Assembly: GCF_001279695.1 (NCBI RefSeq)
Contig: NZ_LGDD01000299.1
Location: forward strand, 1 to 64,000
From: Streptomyces sp. WM6378
GTDB lineage: Bacteria; Actinomycetota; Actinomycetes; Streptomycetales; Streptomycetaceae
Reading direction: 5' to 3'
DNA: 64,000 nucleotides
The translations under genes and the position numbers were made by a program. How positions within the stretch are numbered: position 1 is the first letter of the stretch; each line of letters starts with the position of its first letter. This document shows, one piece after another, positions 35,395 to 44,055 of this stretch. The notes below the pieces were generated by a model that made no database searches, was not told where the DNA came from, and saw only the letters and a list, made by a program, of their open reading frames with translations.

Positions 35395-35949
35395 TCACTT
35401 GTCGAGGGCGGCGACGCCCGCCTGGGCGAACTTCTCGTCGAGGTCGCCGCTCGGGGCACCGGCCACGCCGACGCCCGCGACCGGCGCGCCCTTCGCCTGG
35501 ACGGGGGCGCCGCCCGCGAGGAACAGGGTGCCCGGGATGTCCTTCAGGTTCGGGGTCTGGGCGAGGCGCTTGGCCAGCTCGGAGGTGGGCGCGTTCCAGG
35601 AGACGGCGGTGTACGCCTTGCGCTCGGCCGACTCGGGGGACTGCGGCCCGGCGCCGTCACCGCGCAGGGTGACCAGGGTGTTCCCGTTGCGGTCGACGAC
35701 GGCGACGGACACCTTCTGGTTCTCCTTCCCGGCGGCGGCGAGCGCGGCCTGGGCGGCCTTGGTGGCGGCGGCGACCGTGAGGTGGGTGGAGGTGGTGAGG
35801 TTGTGGCTGCTGGTGCTCGGGGTGGACGCGGCGGGGGCCGCGGCGCTGGCGGAGACGGCGCCGAAGGTTCCGGCGGCGGCGATGGCGAGGGCGGTGACGC
35901 CGAGGGCGAGCCGCTTGGTCCTGGTGCTCTGCGTGCTGTTGAGGTTCAT
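35395..35949 (-). CDS. hbpS: Secreted heme-binding protein (HbpS/GlcG family)
   Basis: 184 residues. A signal peptide (cleaved around VSASAAA) leads to a GlcG/HbpS fold: LTVAAATKAAQAALAAAG, VAVVDRNGNTLVTLRGDGA, ERKAYTAVSWNAPTSELA and the end EKFAQAGVAAL. In S. reticuli HbpS binds and degrades heme outside the cell and tunes the kinase SenS. Here it is divergent from senS-senR, the conserved arrangement. The gene follows the M1 peptidase gene region head-on on the same strand, 30 bases upstream of it. Confidence 0.9.
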   Translation of the reverse strand: MNLNSTQSTRTKRLALGVTALAIAAAGTFGAVSASAAAPAASTPSTSSHNLTTSTHLTVAAATKAAQAALAAAGKENQKVSVAVVDRNGNTLVTLRGDGAGPQSPESAERKAYTAVSWNAPTSELAKRLAQTPNLKDIPGTLFLAGGAPVQAKGAPVAGVGVAGAPSGDLDEKFAQAGVAALDK

Positions 35950-36114
35950 GCTTCGATCCTGGGGGCGGTGGGGCCCGGGCGCGGTCGGCGTACCGGCTGC
36001 CCGCGCCGCCCTGACCGGCCGACCTTCCCGTCAGCCGATCGGTTGATGCGGGGGTGGCCGGATCGGGTCACGATGAGTGCGGGACGAGTACGTATGCGCA
36101 GGTGAGGAGGGTGG

Positions 36115-37422
36115 ATGGGCGGCGATCCGGCTGACATCGGGGGCGGGGCGGGGGACGTTGGCGCCCGAGCCCGCAGCAGCGCCCCCGGGGCGCGGGGCGG
36201 CGTCGACCCGGCCGGCACCGAGCGGTGGCTGCCCGTCGTCATGCATGCCGCGTTCTTCCTGCTGCTCGGAGCCTCGCTCGCGCGGTTCCTGATCCGGCAT
36301 CCCGGGGAGCCGCGTACGCCCTGGATCATCGCGCTGTCGGCCGCGCTGGCCGTGCTGTACGTGCTCGGCCCGGCGCCGGGTTCGCGGCCGACCCCGCGGC
36401 GGCTCGCGTGGCTGGGCGGGGTCGTGGCCACCTGGATGGTCCTGGTCGTGCTCGCGCCGAGCTTCGCGTGGTGCGCGGTGCCGTTGTTCTACACCGGCTT
36501 GCGAACGCTGCGGCCGCGCGCGGCGCTGGTGCTGGTCGGGGTGCTGACGGCGTTCGTCGTGACGGCCCAGGTCGAGCTGTCCCCCGACGGATTCGATCCG
36601 AACCTGGTCCTCGCGCCGCCCGCCGTCGCGGCGATCGCGACGGCCGTGTTCGTCCAGATGCAGCGACAGGCCGACCGCCAGCGCCAACTGACCGACCAGC
36701 AGCGGGAGTTGATCGACGACCTGTTGCGCACCCGGCGCGAGCTCGCCGCCACCGAACGCCGCGAGGGCACGCTCGCCGAGCGGCAGCGGCTCTCGATGGA
36801 GATCCACGACACCCTCGCGCAGGGCCTGTCCAGTCAGCAGATGCTGCTCCAGGCGGCCGACCGGGTGTGGGCCGCCGACCCCGGCGCGGCGCGGCGTCAT
36901 GTCCGTACTGCGGAGTCCATCGCGGAGCGCAACCTCGCGGAGGCACGCCGGTTCGTCCACGATCTGGCCCCGGCGGACCTGGCGGAGGGCGGCGGCCTGG
37001 ACGCGGCGCTGCGCACGCTGGCGGCGCGGGAGTCGGCGGAGTCGGGGTCGGGGTCGGTCGAGGTGCGCTGCCACATCGACGGCGCGCCGACCACCCTGCT
37101 GCCCGACCGTGTGGGCTCCGCCCTGCTGCGCATCGCCCAGGGCGCCCTCGCGAACGTACGGGAGCACGCGGGGGCGACGGCTGCGGCGCTGACTCTCACC
37201 TATCTGGGCGACCAGGTGGTGCTGGACATCGCTGACGACGGGCAGGGGTTCGACCCGGGGGCTCTTGGTGTGCCGGGGGCATCCGTCCCAGGCGTACGGG
37301 GCCACGGCCTGCCCGCCATGTACGCGCGGGTGCGGCAGCTCGGCGGGAGCCTGACCGTCGAATCGGCCCCCGGCGAGGGCACCGTCCTGTCCGCCGCGAT
37401 CCCCCTGGAGCCCCGGCCATGA
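36115..37422 (+). CDS. senS: Sensor histidine kinase SenS (NarL/DesK-type)
   Basis: 435 residues from ATG 36115 (GAGGAGGG upstream). A disordered N-terminus is followed by about five membrane helices (residues about 40-185), a coiled coil, a HisKA_3 box with His231 in MEIHDTLAQG, and an HATPase domain (DIADDGQGFDP, GHGLPAMYARV). It would sense redox/heme stress through HbpS and phosphorylate SenR, with which it overlaps by ATGA. Divergent from hbpS across 165 bases that hold both promoters. Confidence 0.92.
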   Translation: MGGDPADIGGGAGDVGARARSSAPGARGGVDPAGTERWLPVVMHAAFFLLLGASLARFLIRHPGEPRTPWIIALSAALAVLYVLGPAPGSRPTPRRLAWLGGVVATWMVLVVLAPSFAWCAVPLFYTGLRTLRPRAALVLVGVLTAFVVTAQVELSPDGFDPNLVLAPPAVAAIATAVFVQMQRQADRQRQLTDQQRELIDDLLRTRRELAATERREGTLAERQRLSMEIHDTLAQGLSSQQMLLQAADRVWAADPGAARRHVRTAESIAERNLAEARRFVHDLAPADLAEGGGLDAALRTLAARESAESGSGSVEVRCHIDGAPTTLLPDRVGSALLRIAQGALANVREHAGATAAALTLTYLGDQVVLDIADDGQGFDPGALGVPGASVPGVRGHGLPAMYARVRQLGGSLTVESAPGEGTVLSAAIPLEPRP

Positions 37423-38045
37423 CCGACCCCGTACGGATTCTGCTCTGCGACGACCACGCGGTGGTGCGCGCGGGGCTGCTCGCGCTCATCGGCAGCGAGC
37501 CGGACATCGAGGTGGCCGGGGAGGCCGGCAGCGGCGAGGAGGCGGTGGCCGCGGCGGCCAAGCTGAAGCCGGACGTAGTACTGATGGACCTCCAGCTGGG
37601 CCCCGGCATCGACGGCGTGGAGGCCACCCGGCGCATCTCCGCGACCGGGGTGCACGTCCTGGTCCTCACCACCTACGACACGGACGCCGACATCACGCGG
37701 GCGATCGCGGCGGGCGCGACCGGCTACCTCCTCAAAGCCGAACGCCCCGAGGAGCTCTTCGCCGCGATCCGGGCGGCCGCCGAGGGCCGCACCACGCTGT
37801 CCCCGCCGGTGGCCAGCCGCGTCATGAACCAGCTACGCGGCGCCTCCCGCCCCACCCTCACCCCCCGCGAACTCGACATCCTGGCCCAGCTGGCGAACGG
37901 CCTGGGCAACCGGGAAATCGCCCGCGCGCTGTTCATCAGCGAGGCGACGGTGAAGACCCATCTGGGCCGGATCTACGACAAGCTCGGGGTCGAGACGCGG
38001 GCGGGGGCGGTTTCCGTGGCCAAGGAGCGGCGGCTTCTGCCCTGA
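37419..38045 (+). CDS. senR: Response regulator SenR (NarL/LuxR type)
   Basis: 208 residues. The receiver has DDHAVVRAGL and the phospho-acceptor Asp in VVLMDLQLGPG. The output is a LuxR-type helix-turn-helix (LTPRELDILAQLANGL, NREIARALFISEATVKTH). In S. reticuli SenR activates hbpS and the catalase-peroxidase regulon. Overlaps senS by four bases. A repeat-rich gap of nearly 600 bases follows. Confidence 0.92.
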   Translation: MTDPVRILLCDDHAVVRAGLLALIGSEPDIEVAGEAGSGEEAVAAAAKLKPDVVLMDLQLGPGIDGVEATRRISATGVHVLVLTTYDTDADITRAIAAGATGYLLKAERPEELFAAIRAAAEGRTTLSPPVASRVMNQLRGASRPTLTPRELDILAQLANGLGNREIARALFISEATVKTHLGRIYDKLGVETRAGAVSVAKERRLLP

Positions 38046-38104
38046 CCGGGGCGGAGTGCGGGTAGCCGCGCCAGCACCCGGGGTGGCTCCCCGGGCGGGA
38101 CGAC

Positions 38105-38435
38105 GTGCGGCTCCGCCGCGTGGCCTCCGGGGGGTATGGCTTGGCTGAGCCGGACTCCTGGGGCTCTGCCCCAGACCCCGGGGAGCCCCCGCCCCGCCCC
38201 TTCCCGAGACCCTCCCGGGGATGGCTGCTCGGCTGCGGCCCGCCGGTCGCACCTGGGGCTCCGCCCCAGACCCCGTATCGCGCCTTAAGGGCGCTCGTCC
38301 TCAAACTCCACCAAGGCCTTAAGGGCCAGGGGGACCCCCATGACGGGCTGAAGTGCCCCGGTGCGGGCCAGCACCGACCCTGCTAGGGGCGCGGGGAACT
38401 GCGCGACCAGCCACGCGCGGCCCGCGGTCGAAGGA
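38105..38435 (-). repeat. Mosaic intergenic repeat, inverted copy
   Basis: This composite has the same three blocks as 46.5-46.9 kb in inverse order and orientation. The block at 38104-38220 is nearly identical to the reverse complement of about 46745-46862, 38252-38347 matches 46637-46732, and 38385-38432 matches the GTTCCCCGCGCCCCT unit. No gene is visible. Confidence 0.85.
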
Positions 38436-38600
38436 TCACGCATTCAAGCCCCTCCGGCGTTTGAGGAGCAAGGGTCCGGGGGCGGAGCCCCCTCGGGGTC
38501 AGGGCGCAGCCCAGGGCAGACACCCCCGGGGTTCAAGGGCGCAGCCCATGGCGAAGAGCCCCGGGGTTCGGGGCGGAGCCCCGTGAGGGGGTTGCGGAAG
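38436..38600. repeat. Short GGGGCGGAGCCCC-type units
   Basis: Further degenerate units of the same family: CCTCCGGCGTTTGAGGAGC at 38453, GGGGGCGGAGCCCC near 38479, GGGGTTCAAGGGCGCAGCCC near 38527 and GGGTTCGGGGCGGAGCCCC near 38565. They complete the gene-free gap between senR and the next gene. Confidence 0.65.
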
Positions 38601-38633
38601 GGGTGCCCACCCCGGCCATGACACCATCGACCC

Positions 38634-39134
38634 GTGCTCGACATCGGCTACTCCCTATCCCGCCGCTTCCCCGACCCCACGCGGATCGACTACAGCCGCG
38701 CGGACGTCTACACCCTGCGCCACGACCTGTTCTGCGGAGACGTCTACCTCGCCGACACCAAGGCGGACCGCGAGGTGTCCACAGCCTGGGGATGGGTGCC
38801 GGTGCTCGACTTCGCGTGGGCGCTGTGCGACACCGTGGAGCGCCTGGACCAGGACCCGCTCGGCTCGCGCGCCGCGCGGCCCCAGTACGCCGAGATCGAC
38901 TTCACCGAGTCGACGGACCGGATGCTCTTCGAGCGCCGCTTCGGCTGGGTGGACGTGGAGGCGGACTGGATGCCCGCCGACGAGGATCCCCTCACGTTCG
39001 CGCACACCGAACTCCGCCGCGAGACGAGGGACTTCCTGCACGACCTGATCGCCGACCTGACCGACATGCACGAGGGCCTCGGCGACAACCCGATCGTCTG
39101 GGACCTCCAGGCACGGTTCCCCAGGATCGACTGA
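38634..39134 (+). CDS. Conserved unknown protein
   Basis: 166 residues from GTG 38634. It is acidic and rich in aromatic residues (FCGDVYLADTKADREVSTAW, MLFERRFGWVDVEADWMP). There is no signal peptide, membrane helix or known catalytic motif. Codon use is normal for the genome. The ribosome binding site is weak. From memory, similar proteins are found in other Streptomyces, often near contact-inhibition or immunity-like genes, but I cannot support a function. Convergent with the pentapeptide gene. Confidence 0.7.
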   Translation: MLDIGYSLSRRFPDPTRIDYSRADVYTLRHDLFCGDVYLADTKADREVSTAWGWVPVLDFAWALCDTVERLDQDPLGSRAARPQYAEIDFTESTDRMLFERRFGWVDVEADWMPADEDPLTFAHTELRRETRDFLHDLIADLTDMHEGLGDNPIVWDLQARFPRID

Positions 39135-39211
39135 CGGCCCGGCGGGGCCGACGACGAACCGGGCCGAGCGGCGAAGGCGCCCCGAATCCCGAATCCCCCC
39201 TCAGCGAACCC

Positions 39212-39895
39212 TCACGCCTCCACCCGCACCCCCACCTGCGCCGCGAACGCCGGTGCCAGGTCGAGGAGTTGGGTCGGGCTGATGACCGCGCCCGCGAGCC
39301 GTTCCACCCCGCGTGCGATGTCGAGCAGGGTCGCGCCGCGCAGGTCGACGTCCTTCATCCGGGCGCCCGTGAAGTCGGCGCCGCGCAGTTCGCAGCCGTG
39401 GAACTCGACCCGCACCAGCGTGGCCCCGCCGAAGTCCGGCTCGGACAGGACGCAGCCGTCGAAGACGACGTCGCGCAGCTCGGCCTCGCGCAGGTTCAGG
39501 TAGTCGATCTTTCCGCCCTTGATCAGCACCCGTTCGAGCACCGAGCCGTGCAGTTGCACCCCGCCCATCCGGACGTCGCGGACCTCCACATCGCGCAGGC
39601 TCGCCCGCGCCAGATCCGTACCGACCCCGCGGATCCCCGAAAGGACCGAGTCGATGAAGCGGGCCCCGGTCAGCCGCGTGTCGTCGAGGCCGCAGCCGTA
39701 GAGCGCGCAGTCGAGGAAGCGCGCGCTGTGCGCCTGCTGTCCGGCCAGGTCGAGGTCCCTGAACTCAAGCCCGTCGTAATCGCCCTCCGGCTCCAGCTCA
39801 CCCGCGCCGAACGGCGCCAGTGGCGGCAGCCGCACCTCCGCCCTGCGGGCGCCCGCCGTAGCCGCCGTCTTCTTCGCACTCCGTGCCGCTGCCAT
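39212..39895 (-). CDS. Pentapeptide-repeat protein
   Basis: 227 residues from ATG 39895. From about residue 38 the chain follows the A(D/N)LXX pattern (GLEFRDLDLAGQQ, ARFLDCALYGCGLDD, TLVRVEFHGCELRGADFTG, ARMKDVDLRGATL), forming a right-handed quadrilateral beta helix. Some such proteins mimic DNA and protect gyrase; others have unknown roles. The N-terminus is short, basic and disordered (MAAARSAKKTAATAG). Standalone; 152 bases from the divergent FAD protein. Confidence 0.85.
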   Translation of the reverse strand: MAAARSAKKTAATAGARRAEVRLPPLAPFGAGELEPEGDYDGLEFRDLDLAGQQAHSARFLDCALYGCGLDDTRLTGARFIDSVLSGIRGVGTDLARASLRDVEVRDVRMGGVQLHGSVLERVLIKGGKIDYLNLREAELRDVVFDGCVLSEPDFGGATLVRVEFHGCELRGADFTGARMKDVDLRGATLLDIARGVERLAGAVISPTQLLDLAPAFAAQVGVRVEA

Positions 39896-40047
39896 GTCCC
39901 CATGCTGGACCATGGCACTGACAATCACCCCTGCTCCCGAACGGGGGAACCCCCAGCTCCGTAAATTCGCGTCCCGGACATGTCACATTCCGGCCGTCTG
40001 CTCCGTCCTGTTTCCGTACGCCGTGCGCATCGCGAAGGGAGACAGCA

Positions 40048-41259
40048 ATGTCAGCAAGGGCAGCGGGGCCGGGCCGGGGCCGCACCGGCCGGATCACCGT
40101 CGTGGGCGGCGGCTTCGCCGGACTGACCGCCGCGATCACCGCCGCGGAGTCCGGCGCGGCCGTCACGCTGTACGAGGCGCACGGCGGCCTGGGCGGCCGG
40201 GCCCGTACCGCCGCGGCCCCGTACCGGACCAACGAGGGTCCGCACGCCCTCTACAACGGGGGCCCGCACTGGGCCTGGCTCAAGCAGCGCGGACTGCTCG
40301 GCCCGGTCGCGTCCGTGCGCCCGGCGGAGGCGGTACGGTTCCGCTTCCTCCGGCGCGGAACCCTGCACCGCACCCCGCCGCTCGCCCTGCTGCGCCTGGC
40401 CCGCAAGCGGCCCGAACTGGCCCCGGTCGACGTCGACTTCACGACCTGGGCCACCCAGCAGGTGGGTCATCAGGGGGCCCGCGCGGCCGCGCTCTACATA
40501 GCCGTCGCCCTCTTCCACCACGACCCGGGTTCGCTCTCCGCCCGCTTCGTGCAGGAGCGCCTGCACCGCGCGGCGGCCCTGCCGCCGGAGGCGCACTACC
40601 CGGTCGGCGGCTGGGGCGCGCTCATCGAGCGGATGGCGTCGCGCGCCTGGGACCTGGGCGTACGCATCGAAACGGACGCCCGCATCGGCGAACTCCCCCG
40701 CACCGCCGAGGGTCCGGTCGTGGTGGCCACCTCCCTGGACGCGGCCCGCCGCCTCCTCGGCGACACCGGCCTCACCTGGCCGAGCGGCCGCGCCGCCCTG
40801 CTCGACCTGGCGCTCGCCGCCCACCGGGGCGACCCGTTCGTGGTCTCCGACCTGGACGCCCCCGGCTGGCTGGAACGCTTCACCGGCAACGACCCGGGCC
40901 TCGCCCCGGCCGGCGAGCACCTGTACCAGGGCCACTTCCCCATCGCCCCGGGCGAGTCGAAGGCGGCCGGAATCGAACGTGCGGAGTGCCTGTTGGACGC
41001 AGGGTTCCCGGGCTGGCGCACCCGCGAGACGTGGCGCCGCGAGGCCGTCGCGACGGGCCGCACCGGCGCCGTCGACCCGCCCGGCACGACCTGGCGCGAC
41101 CGCCCCGCGATCGCCCGGGGCCACGGCGTGTACCTGGCGGGCGACCAGGTGGCGGCCCCGGGAATCCTCTCGGAGGTGGCGTTCAACAGCGGGATGGAGG
41201 CGGCGTCGCTGGCGCTCCAGGATTTGAGGATGGCTCGGCTGGACAACCAACACCCTTGA
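40048..41259 (+). CDS. FAD-dependent oxidoreductase, phytoene desaturase-like
   Basis: 403 residues from ATG 40048 (GAAGGGAG upstream). The N-terminal Rossmann motif ITVVGGGFAGLTAAITAAESG and GGLGGRARTA bind FAD. The C-terminal GVYLAGDQVAAPG closes the FAD site. The overall pattern is that of the amine oxidase/phytoene desaturase group, about 100 residues shorter than CrtI. The substrate is unknown. No carotenoid genes are nearby. Monocistronic. Confidence 0.85.
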   Translation: MSARAAGPGRGRTGRITVVGGGFAGLTAAITAAESGAAVTLYEAHGGLGGRARTAAAPYRTNEGPHALYNGGPHWAWLKQRGLLGPVASVRPAEAVRFRFLRRGTLHRTPPLALLRLARKRPELAPVDVDFTTWATQQVGHQGARAAALYIAVALFHHDPGSLSARFVQERLHRAAALPPEAHYPVGGWGALIERMASRAWDLGVRIETDARIGELPRTAEGPVVVATSLDAARRLLGDTGLTWPSGRAALLDLALAAHRGDPFVVSDLDAPGWLERFTGNDPGLAPAGEHLYQGHFPIAPGESKAAGIERAECLLDAGFPGWRTRETWRREAVATGRTGAVDPPGTTWRDRPAIARGHGVYLAGDQVAAPGILSEVAFNSGMEAASLALQDLRMARLDNQHP

Positions 41260-41397
41260 TGGCAAAGGAAGTTGATCCGAGTCGGGTCCAGCGCGCCACG
41301 AGTCAGTCGAGAGCTGCCAGCGCATCCATCACCAGGGTGCGCGCGCCGGCGAAAGGGGTTGTCGGCCGGGGCGCCGCGTGTCGCCAAAAGCCTTCGG

Positions 41398-41907
41398 CTA
41401 CGCCCCGAGCCTGCCCAGCGCCTCATCCGTAAGCCGGTACACCATCCACTCGTCCTGCGGCCGCGCCCCCAGCGACTCGTAGAACGCGATCGACGGGGTG
41501 TTCCAGTTCAGGACCGACCACTCCAGGCGCTCGTACCCCCGCGCCACGCAGATGCGGGCCAGTTCCGTCAGGAGGGCCTTGCCGTGGCCGCCGCCCCTGG
41601 CCTCGGGGCGTACGTACAGGTCCTCCAGGTAGATGCCGTGCACCCCGCGCCACGTCGAGAAGTTCAGGAACCAGAGCGAGAAGCCCACCGGGCTGCCCGA
41701 CTCGTCCTGCGCGATGTGCGCGAACGCGGCCGGGTGCTCGCCGAACAGGGCCTCGCGGAGTTGGTCCTCGGTGGCGCGCGCCTCGTCCAGGCACTTCTCG
41801 TATTCGGCCAGCTCCCGGACCATCTGGTGGATCACGGGGACGTCGGAGATCGTGGCGTCGCGAATCACGGGCGGCTTCGGCACGGGCGTGGTCATGGGTG
41901 TCGTCAT
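41398..41907 (-). CDS. GNAT-family N-acetyltransferase
   Basis: About 169 residues; the start is ATG 41907 or 41895 (MTTPMTTP). The GNAT core is clear: VIRDATISDVPVIHQMVREL, the beta-4 strand LEDLYVRPEARGGGHGKALL (acetyl-CoA pyrophosphate loop), and LEWSVLNWNTPSIAFYESLGA. It is close to the diamine/thialysine acetyltransferase branch, from memory. It acts in the cytoplasm on an amine substrate not decided by sequence. Confidence 0.88.
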   Translation of the reverse strand: MTTPMTTPVPKPPVIRDATISDVPVIHQMVRELAEYEKCLDEARATEDQLREALFGEHPAAFAHIAQDESGSPVGFSLWFLNFSTWRGVHGIYLEDLYVRPEARGGGHGKALLTELARICVARGYERLEWSVLNWNTPSIAFYESLGARPQDEWMVYRLTDEALGRLGA

Positions 41908-42001
41908 GGGCGCAGGGTAGGCCGCCTCCCCGGCCTCCCGCGCGACCGTTTCGCCTTGCGGACCCGCGCTACCCACCGGCCCCCGGACCACCGGACCAGG
42001 C

Positions 42002-43201
42002 CTACGGCAGGACGAAGCCGATGTTCGGGAGCCCCGGGACGGCCGGGATGCCGGACGCCGCCAGGATCGACGTGTTGAGCGCGGCTCGCGGGCGGGTCAG
42101 TTCGAAGGTCGCCGCCGCCCCGGGCCTCACCCTGTTCTCGGTCGGCAGGGTGTTCCCCGCGCCGGGGAGCCGGGCGATGACGGCGTCGGCGGTCACGGAG
42201 ACCGCGATGCACTCGGCCCGGTGGTTCCGTACGTGGACCCTGACCCTTTTCCGCGGTGGCGGCGGCACGGGCGCCTGAGGGAAGCCCAGGTCCCGTACGG
42301 ATGGCTGAGGGTTCAGCGGGAAGTGCGTGATTCGCTGAGGGGTGCGTTGGAAGCGCCCAGGTGGCTGGGGGTTTCGCGGGAACAGCGTCGGCGGCTGGGG
42401 GTTCCGGGGGAACCTCCCCAGTGGCAGGGGGTCGGGATTCCGCGTGCCGGGGCGGGCCGCCCTCGGGGGGTCGTCGGCTTCGGGCGGGAGTTCCTCCACC
42501 CGCATCTCCACCCCCGCGCACACGGCCGGGTCGCCGTACTTCACACGGACGGCGAGGCGTGCCCCGCCGGTGGGCGGCCTTCCCGGCGTCGCCGGCAGGA
42601 TCGGCTTCCCCGCGTTCGCGGGCTGCTCGCCGTACCTCTTGCAGAGGTACAGCACGTCGGCGTACGACTTGGTCGGCAGCGACGTCCCGTACAGCATCTC
42701 CTTCTCCAGGATCCCCCGGGCCGCCCCGATCGTCTTCCTCACGTCGGGCAGCGAGGGCACCCACAGCCAGCAGCCGGCGATGGCCACGTCCGCCACCGCC
42801 TGACGCTGCGGGGACTTCATGTGTTCCGCGATCCCGTAGGCGTGCACGAACTCGCGGCGGGCGTCGCGGATCAGTTCGCGGCGGTCCTTCCGGCTCCGCC
42901 ACGCGTCGGGCAGATCCCGTACGTACCGGCGTCCGGCGGCCATGTACTCCTCGAACTCGCGCCCCGGGATCTTCCGGACCTCCTCGCCGACCAGGTCGAC
43001 CTTGCGCCCCAACTCAGTGAATTTCTGGCCGAGTTGATGGACGTCCGACTCCTGCCGGGTCGACGTGGTGACCAGGACGTCCACCACCTGGGTCGCCACC
43101 CCGGCCCAGTCCGCGTTGTCCATGGGCCGGCCCTGGATCAGCTGGGCGACGACCGCGCGTGCCGCAAGCGCCCCCAGTGCGACCGCCAGCTCAATGGCCA
43201 T
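42002..43201 (-). CDS. Unknown protein with PRNPQPP repeats
   Basis: 399 residues from ATG 43201 (GGGGGGTGGG upstream). The N-terminus has an Ala/Leu-rich hydrophobic helix (MAIELAVALGALAARAVVAQ). A helical region rich in Arg and Glu follows (about 40-170). A Pro-rich segment then carries about four degenerate repeats of 10-12 residues (GRFPRNPQPPT, LFPRNPQPPG, RFQRTPQR, HFPLNPQPS), ending with a beta-rich domain. I recognise no family. The repeats look like a ligand or secretion linker. Isolated from its neighbours. Confidence 0.65.
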   Translation of the reverse strand: MAIELAVALGALAARAVVAQLIQGRPMDNADWAGVATQVVDVLVTTSTRQESDVHQLGQKFTELGRKVDLVGEEVRKIPGREFEEYMAAGRRYVRDLPDAWRSRKDRRELIRDARREFVHAYGIAEHMKSPQRQAVADVAIAGCWLWVPSLPDVRKTIGAARGILEKEMLYGTSLPTKSYADVLYLCKRYGEQPANAGKPILPATPGRPPTGGARLAVRVKYGDPAVCAGVEMRVEELPPEADDPPRAARPGTRNPDPLPLGRFPRNPQPPTLFPRNPQPPGRFQRTPQRITHFPLNPQPSVRDLGFPQAPVPPPPRKRVRVHVRNHRAECIAVSVTADAVIARLPGAGNTLPTENRVRPGAAATFELTRPRAALNTSILAASGIPAVPGLPNIGFVLP

Positions 43202-43344
43202 GGCCCACCCCCCGTGGCAGATCGATGACCTCAAGTCTAGGGAGCGGACGCATCGTTGGCCCATCCCCGGGATGCCCCGATCCGGATGGCTAGCCTCGAA
43301 TGTCGGTCCCGCCGCCCGTCCCGCCGCCGTGCGTGAATCGGGGC

Positions 43345-44055
43345 ATGAGGCCATTTCCGCCCGGCGGGCGACTGCTCCGCCGCGTCCGGCGTTACATCCG
43401 CAGCGCCCCCGGCACCTACCTCTGGCTGGCCGCGCTGTTCGTCACGACCATCGCCATGCACCACATGTCACCGGAGTTCGAGGCGGACTTCCTGCGGCAG
43501 CGGTCCACCAACATCCACGAGCTGTCGACCAACCCGCGCCGGGTCCTGATCGCGAGCGCCTTCTGGATCGACGGCGGCGGCTGGCTCCCGTACGCCGTGC
43601 TCTACTCCGTCTTCCACGCGCAGGCCGAACGCTGGCTCGGCACCCTGCGCTGGCTGATCGTCGCCTTCGGCACGCACGTGGCCGCCACCTTCATCAGCGA
43701 GGGCGCCCTGCTGTGGGCCATCCGGCACGACTACGCACCCCACTCGGCCGTCAACACCCTTGATGTGGGCGTGAGTTATGCCCTGGCGGGAGTCGTCGCC
43801 GTGCTCACGTACCGGATCGCAAGGCCCTCTCGCTACCTGTACCTCGCCGTGATTCTCGTCATCTACGGCGCTCCGCTCCTCGGCGGGCGCACCTTCACCG
43901 ACCTCGGACACTTCGCGTCCGTGCTGGTCGGGCTTGCCTGCTACCCGCTCACCCGCGGGCGGGGCGGCGCCCCCTGGAACCCGGCCGACGCGCTGCGTAC
44001 GGTCGGCCGGGGGATGGGGTTCTCGGGGGCGCGGGCCAAGGACCGCACCCGCTAG
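43345..44055 (+). CDS. Rhomboid-like integral membrane protein
   Basis: 236 residues from ATG 43345; an in-frame ATG at 43300 is the alternative. There are about six membrane helices (TYLWLAALFVTTIAMHHM; LPYAVLYSVFHAQ; WLIVAFGTHVAATFI; VSYALAGVVAVLTY; YLYLAVILVIYGAPLL; LGHFASVLVGLACY). The GVSYALAG and GHFASVLVG motifs sit where rhomboid proteases keep the catalytic Ser and His, but the usual GxSG is GVSY. It may be active or a pseudoprotease. The stop codon overlaps that of the convergent gene in the palindrome CTAG. Confidence 0.75.
   Translation: MRPFPPGGRLLRRVRRYIRSAPGTYLWLAALFVTTIAMHHMSPEFEADFLRQRSTNIHELSTNPRRVLIASAFWIDGGGWLPYAVLYSVFHAQAERWLGTLRWLIVAFGTHVAATFISEGALLWAIRHDYAPHSAVNTLDVGVSYALAGVVAVLTYRIARPSRYLYLAVILVIYGAPLLGGRTFTDLGHFASVLVGLACYPLTRGRGGAPWNPADALRTVGRGMGFSGARAKDRTR

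Noticed and set aside
34027..36105. Plus-strand frame of about 690 codons opposite the M1 peptidase and hbpS
   Set aside because: Composition is that of an antisense frame in GC-rich DNA, and it spans two real genes and their gap.
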